This document shows positions 18,194 through 27,312 of a stretch of 64,000 nt of DNA, in pieces. The stretch is from NCBI GenBank assembly GCA_021513715.1, contig CP084167.1, forward strand, positions 2,897,060-2,961,059, written 5' to 3'. The first letter of the stretch is position 1. Each line of letters starts with the position of its first letter. The DNA comes from Candidatus Heimdallarchaeum endolithica (GTDB lineage Archaea > Asgardarchaeota > Heimdallarchaeia > Heimdallarchaeales > Heimdallarchaeaceae). The position numbers were made by a program, and so were the translations under genes. The notes beneath the pieces are model-generated. The model worked only from the letters and a program-made list of their open reading frames with translations. It was not told the DNA's origin and made no database searches.

Positions 18194-19459
18194 TTATTCT
18201 TCTTTTACTTCGTCTTCATTTTCTATTGTAACATTCTCTTCTATTAGATAATGTTCCTTCTCAAACAGAGTGTCATATGACGATAAAAAGGAGGTACTAA
18301 CAAGTTCTCCATTAGAATCATACTCTTTTATAATTGCTTTGTTTAATATTTTGAATGAATCAAGAATTTCTTGGGGAATAGTAATGAAAGAAAATATTCC
18401 TCTAATGACTGTTCCCCTTCTTCTATTGCTATTTATAGCAAAAAAAACATCTTTATTTGAGTATTTTTGTCTAAAAATCTTGTAGTTTGATACAGATAAA
18501 CCATCGTTAGTTGTTTGGATACAGATAAAACCTCTTAAAGGTGGTTTATCAATTGGAATGTTTGTTGCTAAATTCTCAACTTTTAATAGATTTGAAAAAT
18601 CATTAATTTGTTCGTAGATGTCGTAGGAGACTAGAGAACAAAGACCTTTTGCATCTTGAAAAACATGTTGAAAATCTGATAAGTCGTAGGTATAAAAGTC
18701 ATTCTTTGAGATAGAAGATATCATAATATCAACTATTACATTCATTACTCTATCTCTAAGTTTTGTTTTCAATTCAAGATAACCACTAGACGGATTATTT
18801 TCAACTAATTTATTATGGTCTAATAAGATGAAAGGAATTAAGACATTTTCTAAATTTATCAAATAAGAAATAAAACCTAATAAAGAAATTTTCTCGCTTA
18901 AATTTTGCCCTTCTATTGGTTTTTCAAGGACAACTATTGGAGTTTTCCCTTTTTCTTTAATAATAGGTAGGAGTTCCATTAACATTCCTAATAGAAAACT
19001 ATCATTTCCAGTGAAAATAAAAACAATTGAAGCATCTTCTACAGTATTTACGATCTTCTGTGAAATACTAGATTGATTTTCATCAAACCACTTTTTACCC
19101 AAAAGAAAAGTAGAATTTATAATATCTCTGTTAGGTAAACGGATAAAATGATTCTTGTTTTCATATTTATTCAATGTTTCTTCATTAGCAAATAATAAGG
19201 AATTGCTTTTTTTTATTCTCTTAACAAGAAAAGAATAGAATTCACAACCTTCTCCCAAAAACAAAAATGCATAATTTTTTAGTTTCTCTTCCCCTTCAAA
19301 AAATAGAGTATCAGATAGTTCAGAACCAAAAAAAGGATTTTCATCATTTTTGTTATCTACAATAATTCTTTGAAATTCAAATTTGTACAATGGGTTGAAC
19401 TTTTGTTTTCTTGTCCCTAAACTTGATTTTTTTCTTTTGAATATTTTTTTCAAACTCAT
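18194..19459 (-). CDS. Degenerate FtsZ/tubulin-superfamily-like protein
   Basis: 421 residues that I read as a divergent FtsZ/tubulin-like fold. The first nucleotide-binding strand and loop appear as FLFLGEGCEFYSFLVKRI (~66-83). The segment DASIVFIFTGNDSFLLGMLM aligns with the FtsZ stretch ending in GGGTGTG, and IVVLEKP then LLDHNKLVE occupy the places of VVTKPF and VIDNDKLLE. The glycine-rich T4 loop needed for GTP phosphate binding is replaced by TGNDSFLLG, so GTP binding is doubtful. The N-terminus is strongly basic (KKIFKRKKS) and the C-terminus acidic. The gene runs in the same direction as pyruvate kinase, 69 bp downstream of it. A true FtsZ-like GTPase lies 3 kb away at 22461-23600, so the two may act together. 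Inference from motif order; confidence moderate. Confidence 0.5.
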   Translation of the reverse strand: MSLKKIFKRKKSSLGTRKQKFNPLYKFEFQRIIVDNKNDENPFFGSELSDTLFFEGEEKLKNYAFLFLGEGCEFYSFLVKRIKKSNSLLFANEETLNKYENKNHFIRLPNRDIINSTFLLGKKWFDENQSSISQKIVNTVEDASIVFIFTGNDSFLLGMLMELLPIIKEKGKTPIVVLEKPIEGQNLSEKISLLGFISYLINLENVLIPFILLDHNKLVENNPSSGYLELKTKLRDRVMNVIVDIMISSISKNDFYTYDLSDFQHVFQDAKGLCSLVSYDIYEQINDFSNLLKVENLATNIPIDKPPLRGFICIQTTNDGLSVSNYKIFRQKYSNKDVFFAINSNRRRGTVIRGIFSFITIPQEILDSFKILNKAIIKEYDSNGELVSTSFLSSYDTLFEKEHYLIEENVTIENEDEVKEE

Positions 19460-19528
19460 TTTGCAACACTTAACGAAACTTCATTTTATATTTTATTTAT
19501 TGCTTTTTATTTCTATCGAAATGCAATG

Positions 19529-20935
19529 TTAATGTTTTCCTGCAAGTACTTCATTTGTATTAAATACTTGAATTGTGTTAGTTTTTCTTGGAATACCTAA
19601 ATAACTTCCCCCTACTAATACAACTATATCATCATCCTTCAAATGTCCTTCGTTAATTAGACTTGAAATACAAGTGTAAACAAGTTGGTCGTAATCAGTT
19701 TCATATGTATGAAAAATAGGTTTCACTCCCCAATAAAGTTGCACTCTCCTCAATGTCCTTTTTTCTGGTGTAGAGGCAAATATAGGTAAACGCAATCTAT
19801 ATTTTGAAACCATCTGAGAACTATACCCTGTGCGTGTAAGTGCAATTATAGCTTTTGCAGAGAGGTTTTGAGCAATATCAACAGCAGCTTTTCCAATTGA
19901 CTCTTCTATATTTTTTGCTTTACATTTTGGAATAAAAATAAGTTCGCTTTTTTCTGCTTCTCGAATTATTTGGTCCATTACTCTAATTACATTAACAGGA
20001 TGGATACCTGTGGCTGTTTCTGCAGACAACATTACAGCGTCAGCTCCATCAAAAACAGCGTGAGCAACGTCACTAGCTTCAGCACGAGTTGGAATAGGTT
20101 CAATTGTCATTGATTCCAACATCTGTGTAGCAACAATTACAGGTTTACCAAGTTGCATTCCCATTTGAATGTATTGCTTTTGTAAAACAGGTACTTTTTC
20201 AGGACCAATTTCAATTCCTAAATCACCTCTAGCAACCATTAGTCCATCACAATTTTCCATGATGGATTTAATGTTTTTTACAGCATCAATATGCTCAATC
20301 TTTGCAATTATTGGGATATATTGTGATGTTGATGACTTTATTATCTCCTTTATCTTTTTGATGTCTTCAACATCTCTTACGAAACTTATGAATAGATAAT
20401 CTGCTTCTAGTTCACAAGCCTTTTCAATGTCTATTATGTCTTTTTTAGTTGGAACATGTAAAGTTAAATTTGAATCTGGAACGTTGACTCCTTTCCTTGT
20501 TGATATTATCCCTCCATCTCTAACAACACATTTAATTAAATTTCCATCTATCTCCAAAACTTCTAGTTTTACTAATCCATCATTAATAAAAATAGGTGAA
20601 CCTATTTTTACTTCTTTGTATAGATCTTTATAATTAACTGAAAAGTAGTTTTTTGTACTAATTATCGATTCGTCGTTTGTTATTGTCACCTTTTCACCAA
20701 TTTCTAGTGAAACTGACTCTTTGAACTTTCCAATACGTATCTTAGGACCTGCTATGTCAATAGCTATTGCAATATTAGGGCAATTTTCTCTAATTCTGTT
20801 AAAAACTGTTTCATGCTCTTGATGTGTTCCATGGGAAAAGTTCAATCTAGCAATATTCATTCCTGTTTTTTCCATTTTTTTCAGCATTTCCACAGAATCA
20901 GATGATGGACCAATAGTACAAACAATTTTAGTCAT
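19529..20935 (-). CDS. pyk: Pyruvate kinase
   Basis: Transfers phosphate from phosphoenolpyruvate to ADP, the last step of glycolysis. About 468 residues, the usual length. Family segments are in order: TKIVCTIGPSS at the N-terminus, NIARLNFSHGTHQEH, the K-containing AKIEHIDAVKNI, the Mg2+-binding MVARGDLGIEI, and VMLSAETATGIHPV. The C-terminal allosteric domain ends in VVLVGGSYLGIPRKTNTIQV. The ATG at 20935 starts directly on MTKIVCTIG and is preferred over a TTG two codons earlier. The gene diverges from the membrane-protein/FtsZ-like operon beginning at 21140, leaving a ~200-bp region with promoters for both directions. Confidence 0.97.
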   Translation of the reverse strand: MTKIVCTIGPSSDSVEMLKKMEKTGMNIARLNFSHGTHQEHETVFNRIRENCPNIAIAIDIAGPKIRIGKFKESVSLEIGEKVTITNDESIISTKNYFSVNYKDLYKEVKIGSPIFINDGLVKLEVLEIDGNLIKCVVRDGGIISTRKGVNVPDSNLTLHVPTKKDIIDIEKACELEADYLFISFVRDVEDIKKIKEIIKSSTSQYIPIIAKIEHIDAVKNIKSIMENCDGLMVARGDLGIEIGPEKVPVLQKQYIQMGMQLGKPVIVATQMLESMTIEPIPTRAEASDVAHAVFDGADAVMLSAETATGIHPVNVIRVMDQIIREAEKSELIFIPKCKAKNIEESIGKAAVDIAQNLSAKAIIALTRTGYSSQMVSKYRLRLPIFASTPEKRTLRRVQLYWGVKPIFHTYETDYDQLVYTCISSLINEGHLKDDDIVVLVGGSYLGIPRKTNTIQVFNTNEVLAGKH

Positions 20936-21139
20936 TCTCAATGTTAATCGTCTAAGTATTCGTTTTTCTACTTAAAAGATTATGTGTTTTTGGAATTGAA
21001 GAAAACTCTTTCAATTTTAATCAATAGTTCTACATTATGTTTTTTTAGCTAAAGAACAAATAAGTTTTACAGGAATTCCTTATTAGTTATTGTTCTTCTT
21101 GCGAAAGTTTAAAAATGTGAATTTACTCTTTTCATTGAA

Positions 21140-22450
21140 ATGGAAGAAAGTTCAAAAGTTCCTGTTAGTGGGATAAAGGCAAGTTTAGTATATCCTGAAT
21201 CTAAAATAAAACCAGTTTTTAATTTTGAAAATATGATAGTTGAACACTATAAACGATTTCCACGAACTGCAGCATTGATTGAAAATCCAAAATATGCAAA
21301 AGCCCTAATGAACCCTCTGAAATCTTTCTATCTTGTCCCTATTGCTATTTTCAAGGTCAAATTTAATACTATTCTCTCAATGAAATTTTGGAATTACATG
21401 TCTTTGTGGTTATACATCCTTATTGCTTCTATTCCAAATTCTATCTCTATGTATTTAACATTCAAAAGCAATAAAATTTTAGGTGATATTACTTTTTCAG
21501 TTATCATACCTATATTAGTTTCCTCTCTAGTTGCCCTTTGGTACCTTAAATTTACACATGATGGTTTCTTTGGACTAATTATAGAGAAGAAAGTTGAGTG
21601 GTTGGAAAAACCTGTAAAAGAATACTATGATAAATATTATGATAAAAAATTTAGTTTAAACGTTGTTTTAGTCACTTTGAGCGTCTTGACCTCATTAGGT
21701 GTTGGAATTCCTGTATTAATTTATGCTTCTAGCCAAGGTTTACAATCTGCAATTATATTTGGAATTATTGGAATGATTTGCAATCTGCTAGTCTTTTATG
21801 TTTTCTATTTGTCTTTACAATATACTATATTAAACACTAAAATTTATTCAAAGGTATTAAACACTATAAAAAATAGAATAAATCTCTATCTCAACGAGTA
21901 TGGAACTTTGCTGAACAGTGAAAATTATGAGATCATTTGGGCTTTAGGAGACACTCCTGGAAGATCAATACGACAACTTGAGAATATACCTATAGCTGGA
22001 GTAATCTCTGCATTAATAGTAACAATTGCCATGTTAATAGGGACTATTAACCAAGCAGTTCTTGGACTAGTAAAAGGAGTTATGCCAACAGTGAATATAA
22101 TTAATTCACAAATGAGTCTCAATGCAATAATTGCAACAATCTCTCTAGTTATTGCAATTGTGATGGTGTTAATCGTTATTCTTCCATTGTACATCTTTAG
22201 TAGTAAAATGAAGAAATTTAAAGTTAAAGCGCTGATAGAACTGGACAATTACATTTTTGCGAATGTGATGGAATTTGAACAACGTTATTCTGAGCTTGCA
22301 AAACAAGAAACAGTAACTATATTTGCTCTCAGAGAGTATATCTCTGGTATGAGAACTATTCCAATTTCTGCGGCGAAGATTATTAAAAGTTTAACAGCTG
22401 TTGCAGTATGGTTCGTAAATGTAAGAAAAATAATAAAAGCATTTGGTTGA
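21140..22450 (+). CDS. Polytopic membrane protein of the FtsZ-like operon
   Basis: 436 residues with about six to seven hydrophobic helices: ~95-115, ~120-140, ~185-205, ~210-235, a pair near ~290-325 and one at ~340-365. Cytoplasm-like charged segments lie between and after them, including EKPVKEYYDKYYDKKF. I do not recognise a domain family. The gene ends only 10 bp before the FtsZ-like gene and the two share direction, so they form an operon. The FtsZ-like (FtsZl) families described in archaea and bacteria are known to sit beside predicted integral membrane proteins and were proposed to act in membrane remodelling; by analogy this protein may anchor or be acted on by the polymer. Function is inference from context only. 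Confidence 0.75.
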   Translation: MEESSKVPVSGIKASLVYPESKIKPVFNFENMIVEHYKRFPRTAALIENPKYAKALMNPLKSFYLVPIAIFKVKFNTILSMKFWNYMSLWLYILIASIPNSISMYLTFKSNKILGDITFSVIIPILVSSLVALWYLKFTHDGFFGLIIEKKVEWLEKPVKEYYDKYYDKKFSLNVVLVTLSVLTSLGVGIPVLIYASSQGLQSAIIFGIIGMICNLLVFYVFYLSLQYTILNTKIYSKVLNTIKNRINLYLNEYGTLLNSENYEIIWALGDTPGRSIRQLENIPIAGVISALIVTIAMLIGTINQAVLGLVKGVMPTVNIINSQMSLNAIIATISLVIAIVMVLIVILPLYIFSSKMKKFKVKALIELDNYIFANVMEFEQRYSELAKQETVTIFALREYISGMRTIPISAAKIIKSLTAVAVWFVNVRKIIKAFG

Positions 22451-22460
22451 GTGAGGAAAA

Positions 22461-23600
22461 ATGTCGTTCTTAAAGAAACTTAGAAAAAAATCAATAGATA
22501 TTGCAGTAATCGCTGTTGGTGATGCAGCCTGTACAATAGGAGCTAAATTTATTCAAAATTTAAAAGAAAATAAGATTAACGTGAAGTCTTTAGCAATAAA
22601 TACAAAAAACAATTTTGAGTCCAAAATTTCTGACCCTTATAGTGACAAGTTTTGGTTTGCTGAACAATATTCTTCTACAAATCGTGATTTAGAATTGGCA
22701 AAAAAACTTTTTGAAGAAAGAAAAGAAGCTCTAACTGATAAATTAAAAAATGTTGTTTTTTATCGCATAGATGACAAAAAACGAGAAGAAAAACTTGCTT
22801 TACATCTTATAATAGCTAGTGGAGGAGGAACTGGTTCAGCAGGTTCAATGATAGTAAGTAAAATAATTAAAGATATAACAGGTGAATCTCCGACAATAAT
22901 CTTCATTGTTCCTGAAAAACATGAACCTTCAGTTGTTCAATATAATACAGCTACAGCTTTGTTCTATCTGGGATTTGATAGTCTAGGACCTAATTGTCCT
23001 ACTATCCTATTTGATAATGAGAAACTAATCTCAGTTGATAAAACATTAAATATTAAGGATGCACTAGAATACTGTAATAACTATTTGGCTAATACACTCT
23101 CTACTACTATTTTAGCAGCTCTACAAGAATCTTCTCATGAAGAATTTAATGCGGGTTTAAATGATTTTTTCAAATCTTTTAGCTCTGAAGCAAAAGGAAT
23201 AGGGGTCATTATTTCTGTAGATAAAACTTTTGAATCTTTAGAAAAAGCTCAAAATATTAGGTTTTCTGATATATTCTTTAAAGAATTAGAACTAACATCC
23301 AGTTTGACTGCGGATATCACAAAGGCAAGACTGGGTTTTCTATCCATTATTGCTCCTCATTCCTATCAAACAACGTTTGAAACAAAAAAAATTGTAAAAA
23401 GATTTGAAAAAGGATCAATTAAGGTTTCATTAACATCATTAGAAGAGCCTATTCTTTTAATACGTGGAGTAATAACAGGGTTGCACCCTGATTTTATTGA
23501 GAGATTTTGGGATATTTTTGAACGTGCTAGGGATTCCAGAAAAGAGGTATTAATTCAAGAAGAGCAAATAAGAAACATGAAATTAGTTTTTTCCAACTAA
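22461..23600 (+). CDS. FtsZ/tubulin-superfamily GTPase (FtsZ-like)
   Basis: 379 residues. The N-terminal Rossmann strand and T1 loop appear as IDIAVIAVGDAACTIGAKF. The tubulin/FtsZ signature loop is intact as ASGGGTGSAGSMIVSKII near residue ~120, followed by IIFIVPEKHEP and ILFDNEKLI, the counterparts of the FtsZ segments after the T4 loop. It lacks the long C-terminal tail and conserved end peptide of classical FtsZ, and its T7 catalytic segment is not obvious. It therefore looks like one of the non-canonical FtsZ-like families rather than the main division protein. GAGGAAAA just upstream of the ATG is a good ribosome site. The membrane-protein gene ends 10 bp upstream. Superfamily assignment is fairly safe; subfamily and role are not settled. 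Confidence 0.75.
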   Translation: MSFLKKLRKKSIDIAVIAVGDAACTIGAKFIQNLKENKINVKSLAINTKNNFESKISDPYSDKFWFAEQYSSTNRDLELAKKLFEERKEALTDKLKNVVFYRIDDKKREEKLALHLIIASGGGTGSAGSMIVSKIIKDITGESPTIIFIVPEKHEPSVVQYNTATALFYLGFDSLGPNCPTILFDNEKLISVDKTLNIKDALEYCNNYLANTLSTTILAALQESSHEEFNAGLNDFFKSFSSEAKGIGVIISVDKTFESLEKAQNIRFSDIFFKELELTSSLTADITKARLGFLSIIAPHSYQTTFETKKIVKRFEKGSIKVSLTSLEEPILLIRGVITGLHPDFIERFWDIFERARDSRKEVLIQEEQIRNMKLVFSN

Positions 23601-23647
23601 TTTTTTAGTTGTGACCGTAATAAACCTTATTAATTAAATATATTTTT

Positions 23648-25000
23648 TTGATTAATGACTATTTAAATCCAAAAAAAGTAGGTAAAAAACTCCAAAGGAG
23701 AATTAAAGGAAAAGTAGTTTGGGACAAAGTTTCTAGATACTTGTATTCTACTGATGCTAGTATCTATAAACTTATGCCCTTAATTGTTGCTCAACCTACA
23801 TGTACAGAAGGTGTCCAAGAAATAGTAAAATTTTGTAATAAATACAAACTCTCTATTCACCCTCGAGGTGCAGGGACTGGGTTGGGAGGACAAGCTTTGG
23901 GAGAAGGTGTGGTAATAGATTTTGCTAGATTTATGCGAAATATTATAGAAATTAATCCTGAAGAAGACTATGTTTGGACTGAGGTAGGAATAAAGGGAGC
24001 TCCCTTACAAAAAAGTTTAGGAGAATATAATAAATACATACCTCCAGATCCAAGTAGTCAGGATTATGCTACTTTAGGTGGAATGATTTCAAACAATGCT
24101 TCTGGTTCTCATTCTGTTAAATATGGTGATTACGATAAATGGGTTGAAGAATTAGAGGTTGTTCTTGCAGATGGGAACGTAATTTATACAAAAGAGTACG
24201 ATATTGAGAGTGAAGAGTTTAATAAAGTATTAGAAAAGGGAACATTAGAATCAAGCATATACAAAAACTTGTTAGAACTTTGGAAAAAGAATGAAGAAAA
24301 AATAAAGAATGCATATCCACCTGTACTGCATAACGTAACAGGATATGAGCTTAGAAAATTTATTTATGATGGAAAAATAAATCTTATAAGGTTGTTTGTA
24401 GGTTCTGAAGGTACATTCGGAGTTATAACAAAAGCAAAAATGAGAATAGAGACCAAACCAAAATACAAAGTTCTTTCAACAGTCTATTTTAGTGATTTAG
24501 TAAAAGCAGGAAAAGCAATTCAATATATCTTGGAGCAAGAACCAGCAGCCATTGAATTATTAGGTGAAAAACTACTAAGTATGGCAAGAGAAAGATACCC
24601 TTCTCTAAATAAGAAACTACTTAAAGAATTAGATACAATGCTGTTAGTCGAATTTGAAGAGGATGACCTTGAAGAATGCAAAAAGCAAACTGAAATTACA
24701 AAAAAGAAAGTCACTCAAACTGAGAAACTAGCTTTTGAATTTCTCTCTGCAGAAGATCCAGAAGAACAAGCAAATTTATGGGCGGCTAGAAAGTCAGCAG
24801 TACCACTTTTGTATAAAATTAAAGGCGATAGAAAAATAATTGCACTTATTGAAGACGTAGTTGTTCCTCCAGAGCATCTAGCAAAGTATGTCATAGAACT
24901 AGAAACTGTATGTAAAGATCTGGTGGTTGAATTTATAGCCTATGAGTTGAAATTTTACTTAATTTCTTCAGGACTCTCCCCAACCAACCAACAAACTTAG
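23648..25000 (+). pseudogene. FAD-linked oxidase (GlcD/D-lactate dehydrogenase type), 3'-truncated
   Basis: The PCMH-type FAD-binding domain is clear: PLIVAQPTCTEGVQEIV, HPRGAGTGLGGQALGEGVVID, PPDPSSQDYATLGGMISNNASG and FVGSEGTFGVITKAKM. The C-terminal oxidase domain begins normally up to VVVPPEHLAKYV and VEFIAY. At that point the family continues with a GHAGDGNLH-like motif, which completes the active site. Here the sequence departs at about base 24945 into ELKFYLISSG and stops at 25000, so the substrate/metal histidines are lost. Intact relatives are about 460 residues, or ~1000 when fused to iron-sulfur and CCG domains. The start is a TTG at 23648 with no better ATG nearby. Very likely inactive. 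Confidence 0.8.
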
Positions 25001-25316
25001 CGAAAGTTGTGAAGACTGGCTTAAGAGAACATGAAAGACACAGTCTTAATTAAGTTCTCTAAGGGGTTCATCTCCTTATCCCGGGCACTCATAACTCCCA
25101 AAGGGAAGACCGGGTGTCGTAGGAATGAAACCTACGTCTTTAAGCATATAGCTCAAGACACTAGACAAATGAGAATTAAATATATAAAGATAGCTGAAAA
25201 GTTGTTATACTCCCCAATATTTTGTATTTTTTATTTATGCAAATGTGTTTCAGGTTGTTATTGGTCTAATAACTCCACAAACTAAAAATTTAGTTTTTTA
25301 CGTAAAAAAGTATCGT
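24945..25316. other. Hairpin-rich insertion between two broken oxidoreductase fragments
   Basis: About 370 bp that interrupts the FAD-oxidase gene on the left and a CCG-domain fragment on the right. It is locally GC-richer than its surroundings and contains a perfect stem CGTAGG..CCTACG around 25117-25135, a second stem region of CCCGGG..CCGGGT type around 25080-25110, and the palindrome TTTTTTACGTAAAAAA near its right edge. One short frame reads LAKVVKTGLREHERHSLN before a stop at about 25052. I see no terminal inverted repeats. A decayed IS200/IS605- or TnpB-type element with its structured 3' RNA would look like this, but I cannot show it. Confidence 0.35.
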
Positions 25317-25655
25317 ATGTTCGATTTGCATTTTACATGTCGGGCAATCTGTAACAGCAACATCAATATCTTCCTTCTTTACTGCATTAAAAAGCCAATG
25401 CCCAATTTTCATTGAAGTTTCATAATTTTCTTTTTTCATACCCCAACTCCCAGAAACACCACAACATGTATTAGTCCCCTTTTCAACTTCAAGTTCTGGT
25501 ATTTTATTGAGTAGATCAAAGGAAACAGTTGTAATATCTCTTTGTGCTTTCAAGTGACATGACGTATGATAGAGTACTTTTGTTTTTTCTGGATTAAACT
25601 CTACATTTGCTTTGTTTTCTTTTAATAATTTATCAACAAATTTAATCTTCTTTTT
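25290..25655 (-). pseudogene. CCG (cysteine-rich) domain fragment of a GlpC/HdrB-like or fused FAD/Fe-S oxidase
   Basis: The frame opens after a stop at 25656 without a start codon and encodes about 120 residues: VLYHTSCHLKAQRD, then TNTCCGVSGSWGMKKENY and TDCPTCKMQIEH. These are the ligand-bearing motifs of a single CCG domain, as found at the C-terminus of GlpC, GlcF and fused FAD/iron-sulfur D-lactate dehydrogenases. Both ends are missing: the N-terminal CCG repeat and the few residues that normally follow MQIEH. It faces the truncated FAD-oxidase gene across the insertion. Both could be pieces of one former fused gene, one of them inverted. A TTG at 25553 gives an 87-residue frame that is not a real start. 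Confidence 0.75.
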
Positions 25656-25715
25656 TTATTTTTTTTTCAAATAGCAAAGAATTTATAGTTCTATCTGAGC
25701 ATATAGTTGTTTAAC

Positions 25716-26660
25716 ATGAGTGAAACAGAACCTTGTCCTTATTGTTTTAGAGAAATTAAGAAAGGGGTAAATTTTTGTAAATATTGTGGCTCCGCAATAA
25801 AACATTGTCCAAGTTGTAATTCTCCAAATAAAGCTGAAAGTCTTTTTTGTAGTTCTTGTGGAAAGGATATTAGGGAAATCACTGTACAAAGTAGAAATCT
25901 AGAACCTCCAATCTCTCCTTCACATGTTAGCCAAACTGGAAGTGAAAAAATAATTATTTGGCCTCCTCCAGGTCAATTTTTTCCAACACAACCAAAATAT
26001 AGACCTTATCAAACACCTGAAGAGCAATTGTTTGGGACAAGAGATAATCAAGAGCAATTTAAACCTAAGATTGTTTATCCATATTCAAAAGTAGGAATAC
26101 TAGGATTCTTAAGAGGACCAATTTCAACATCAAAAGTTTTTACTTCTGTAGTTGAAGCATTTGCCTATGGTCTAGCTCTTATAGCCACTGGAGTACTGAT
26201 TATAAGTATAGGTTTTCTCCTTTTCAAAACTTTAATTTTGCCAATAATAGGTTTATTATGGGGAGGAACATTAATTCTTTCAGCTCCATTTTTTGGTATG
26301 TATTTTGTTTCTTCAAAGTGGTTATATAAGGCATTTAAAATTAAAAAACCTGTAAGTGATATGACTATATTGTGGAACTATCTCTTTAGTATAATTTTCT
26401 TTTCGTTTATTTCGCTAATTTTAATACCTTTGCTAGCAATGAATACTTTGTTTGCCACAATTTTTGGAATTATTGCCATGATCTTAATCTTTGCTGTATT
26501 GATCGTGATTCCGTTGAAAGCTTTTCTCATAGATTTAGCATACGTTAAAGCAGCTGTAGTGGAAAGAGATAGCCAAAAAGAAAAAGAAGAAACTTTAGAA
26601 GAAAATGAACCTCAAAAAGAAAAAGAAGATATTGAGGAAACAAGAAAAGAAAATAGATGA
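25716..26660 (+). CDS. Double zinc-ribbon membrane protein
   Basis: 314 residues from the ATG at 25716 (MSETEPCPYC), preferred over a TTG three codons earlier. The N-terminus has two treble-clef/zinc-ribbon knuckle pairs: CPYC..FCKYC and CPSC..FCSSC. A Pro/Gln-rich linker (~65-120) follows, then four or five hydrophobic helices (~135-275) and a charged Glu/Lys tail of ~40 residues. The layout, cytosolic zinc ribbons tethered to a membrane bundle, is common in archaea but has no assigned function. The upstream region is the CCG remnant, so the promoter must lie in the short AT-rich stretch just before it. Confidence 0.8.
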   Translation: MSETEPCPYCFREIKKGVNFCKYCGSAIKHCPSCNSPNKAESLFCSSCGKDIREITVQSRNLEPPISPSHVSQTGSEKIIIWPPPGQFFPTQPKYRPYQTPEEQLFGTRDNQEQFKPKIVYPYSKVGILGFLRGPISTSKVFTSVVEAFAYGLALIATGVLIISIGFLLFKTLILPIIGLLWGGTLILSAPFFGMYFVSSKWLYKAFKIKKPVSDMTILWNYLFSIIFFSFISLILIPLLAMNTLFATIFGIIAMILIFAVLIVIPLKAFLIDLAYVKAAVVERDSQKEKEETLEENEPQKEKEDIEETRKENR

Positions 26661-26668
26661 AAGGAAAG

Positions 26669-27250
26669 CTAAACTAATCTTTGAACCAATCTTACTGTTT
26701 TATTATCTTCTGCAATATCAACTATCCCATTATTTCTTAAATCGTAAAGAGCTTTCATAACTGCAGCAGGAGTTATCCCTGTTGTTTTTACTATTTCCTC
26801 TCTTGTCCATTCTTCTTTGTCTGTACCTTGCAATAGCAATATAATTTTAGTGTGGGGATTCGCTGCAAAAACATTTTCAAAAAGAATGGAATAAATAGCA
26901 AGCAACTCTTCAATATCCATTTCTTTTGCTTTTTCAGCAGCTATCTCTTCATACATTGTTCTAAATTTTGACATAGATTCTTCGAGATTGTTTAATTTTT
27001 CTTCATATTCTTTATTTTTTTGCTCTAACTCGTTGACTTTCTCAAGTTTTTCTTTTGTTTCAGTAGATAATTTTTCAATTTCAGCTTCCTTATCTTTTAA
27101 TTTTTTAATATATTTCTCTTGTTCTTTTTCTAAATTTTCTGTATATTCAATTAAACCAAGTAGAAGGACAGGTAATTGCTCGAAATTGTCTTTAATTGAA
27201 AAATAAAGGTCTTTAAATTCCTTCAAAGTGTTTGAATCTGAGTTTGACAT
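26669..27250 (-). CDS. Coiled-coil protein with C-terminal winged helix
   Basis: 193 residues. Residues ~35-110 form a long Glu/Lys heptad coiled coil (LEKVNELEQKNKEYEEKLNNLEES). Residues ~115-193 resemble a winged helix: helices around EELLAIYSILFENVF and WTREEIVKTTGITPAAVMKALYDLRNNGIVDI, then a wing DNKTVRLVQRL. The arrangement suggests a dimeric DNA-binding regulator, perhaps of a neighbouring gene. It converges on the zinc-ribbon membrane gene, 8 bp away. I cannot name a family. Confidence 0.75.
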   Translation of the reverse strand: MSNSDSNTLKEFKDLYFSIKDNFEQLPVLLLGLIEYTENLEKEQEKYIKKLKDKEAEIEKLSTETKEKLEKVNELEQKNKEYEEKLNNLEESMSKFRTMYEEIAAEKAKEMDIEELLAIYSILFENVFAANPHTKIILLLQGTDKEEWTREEIVKTTGITPAAVMKALYDLRNNGIVDIAEDNKTVRLVQRLV

Positions 27251-27312
27251 AATACTTTAACTATAATATTTATATTATTTATTTGTTTTGTAAAATTGTT
27301 GACTAATCATTA

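Noticed and set aside
25070..25135. GGTTCATCTCC and nearby stems as a tRNA gene
   Set aside because: No acceptor/anticodon arms in proper spacing; the T-loop consensus is not met. I found no credible tRNA elsewhere in the window.
25031..25285. 84-residue plus-strand frame within the small insertion
   Set aside because: Composition changes along its length and it overlaps the hairpins; no family resemblance and no ribosome site.
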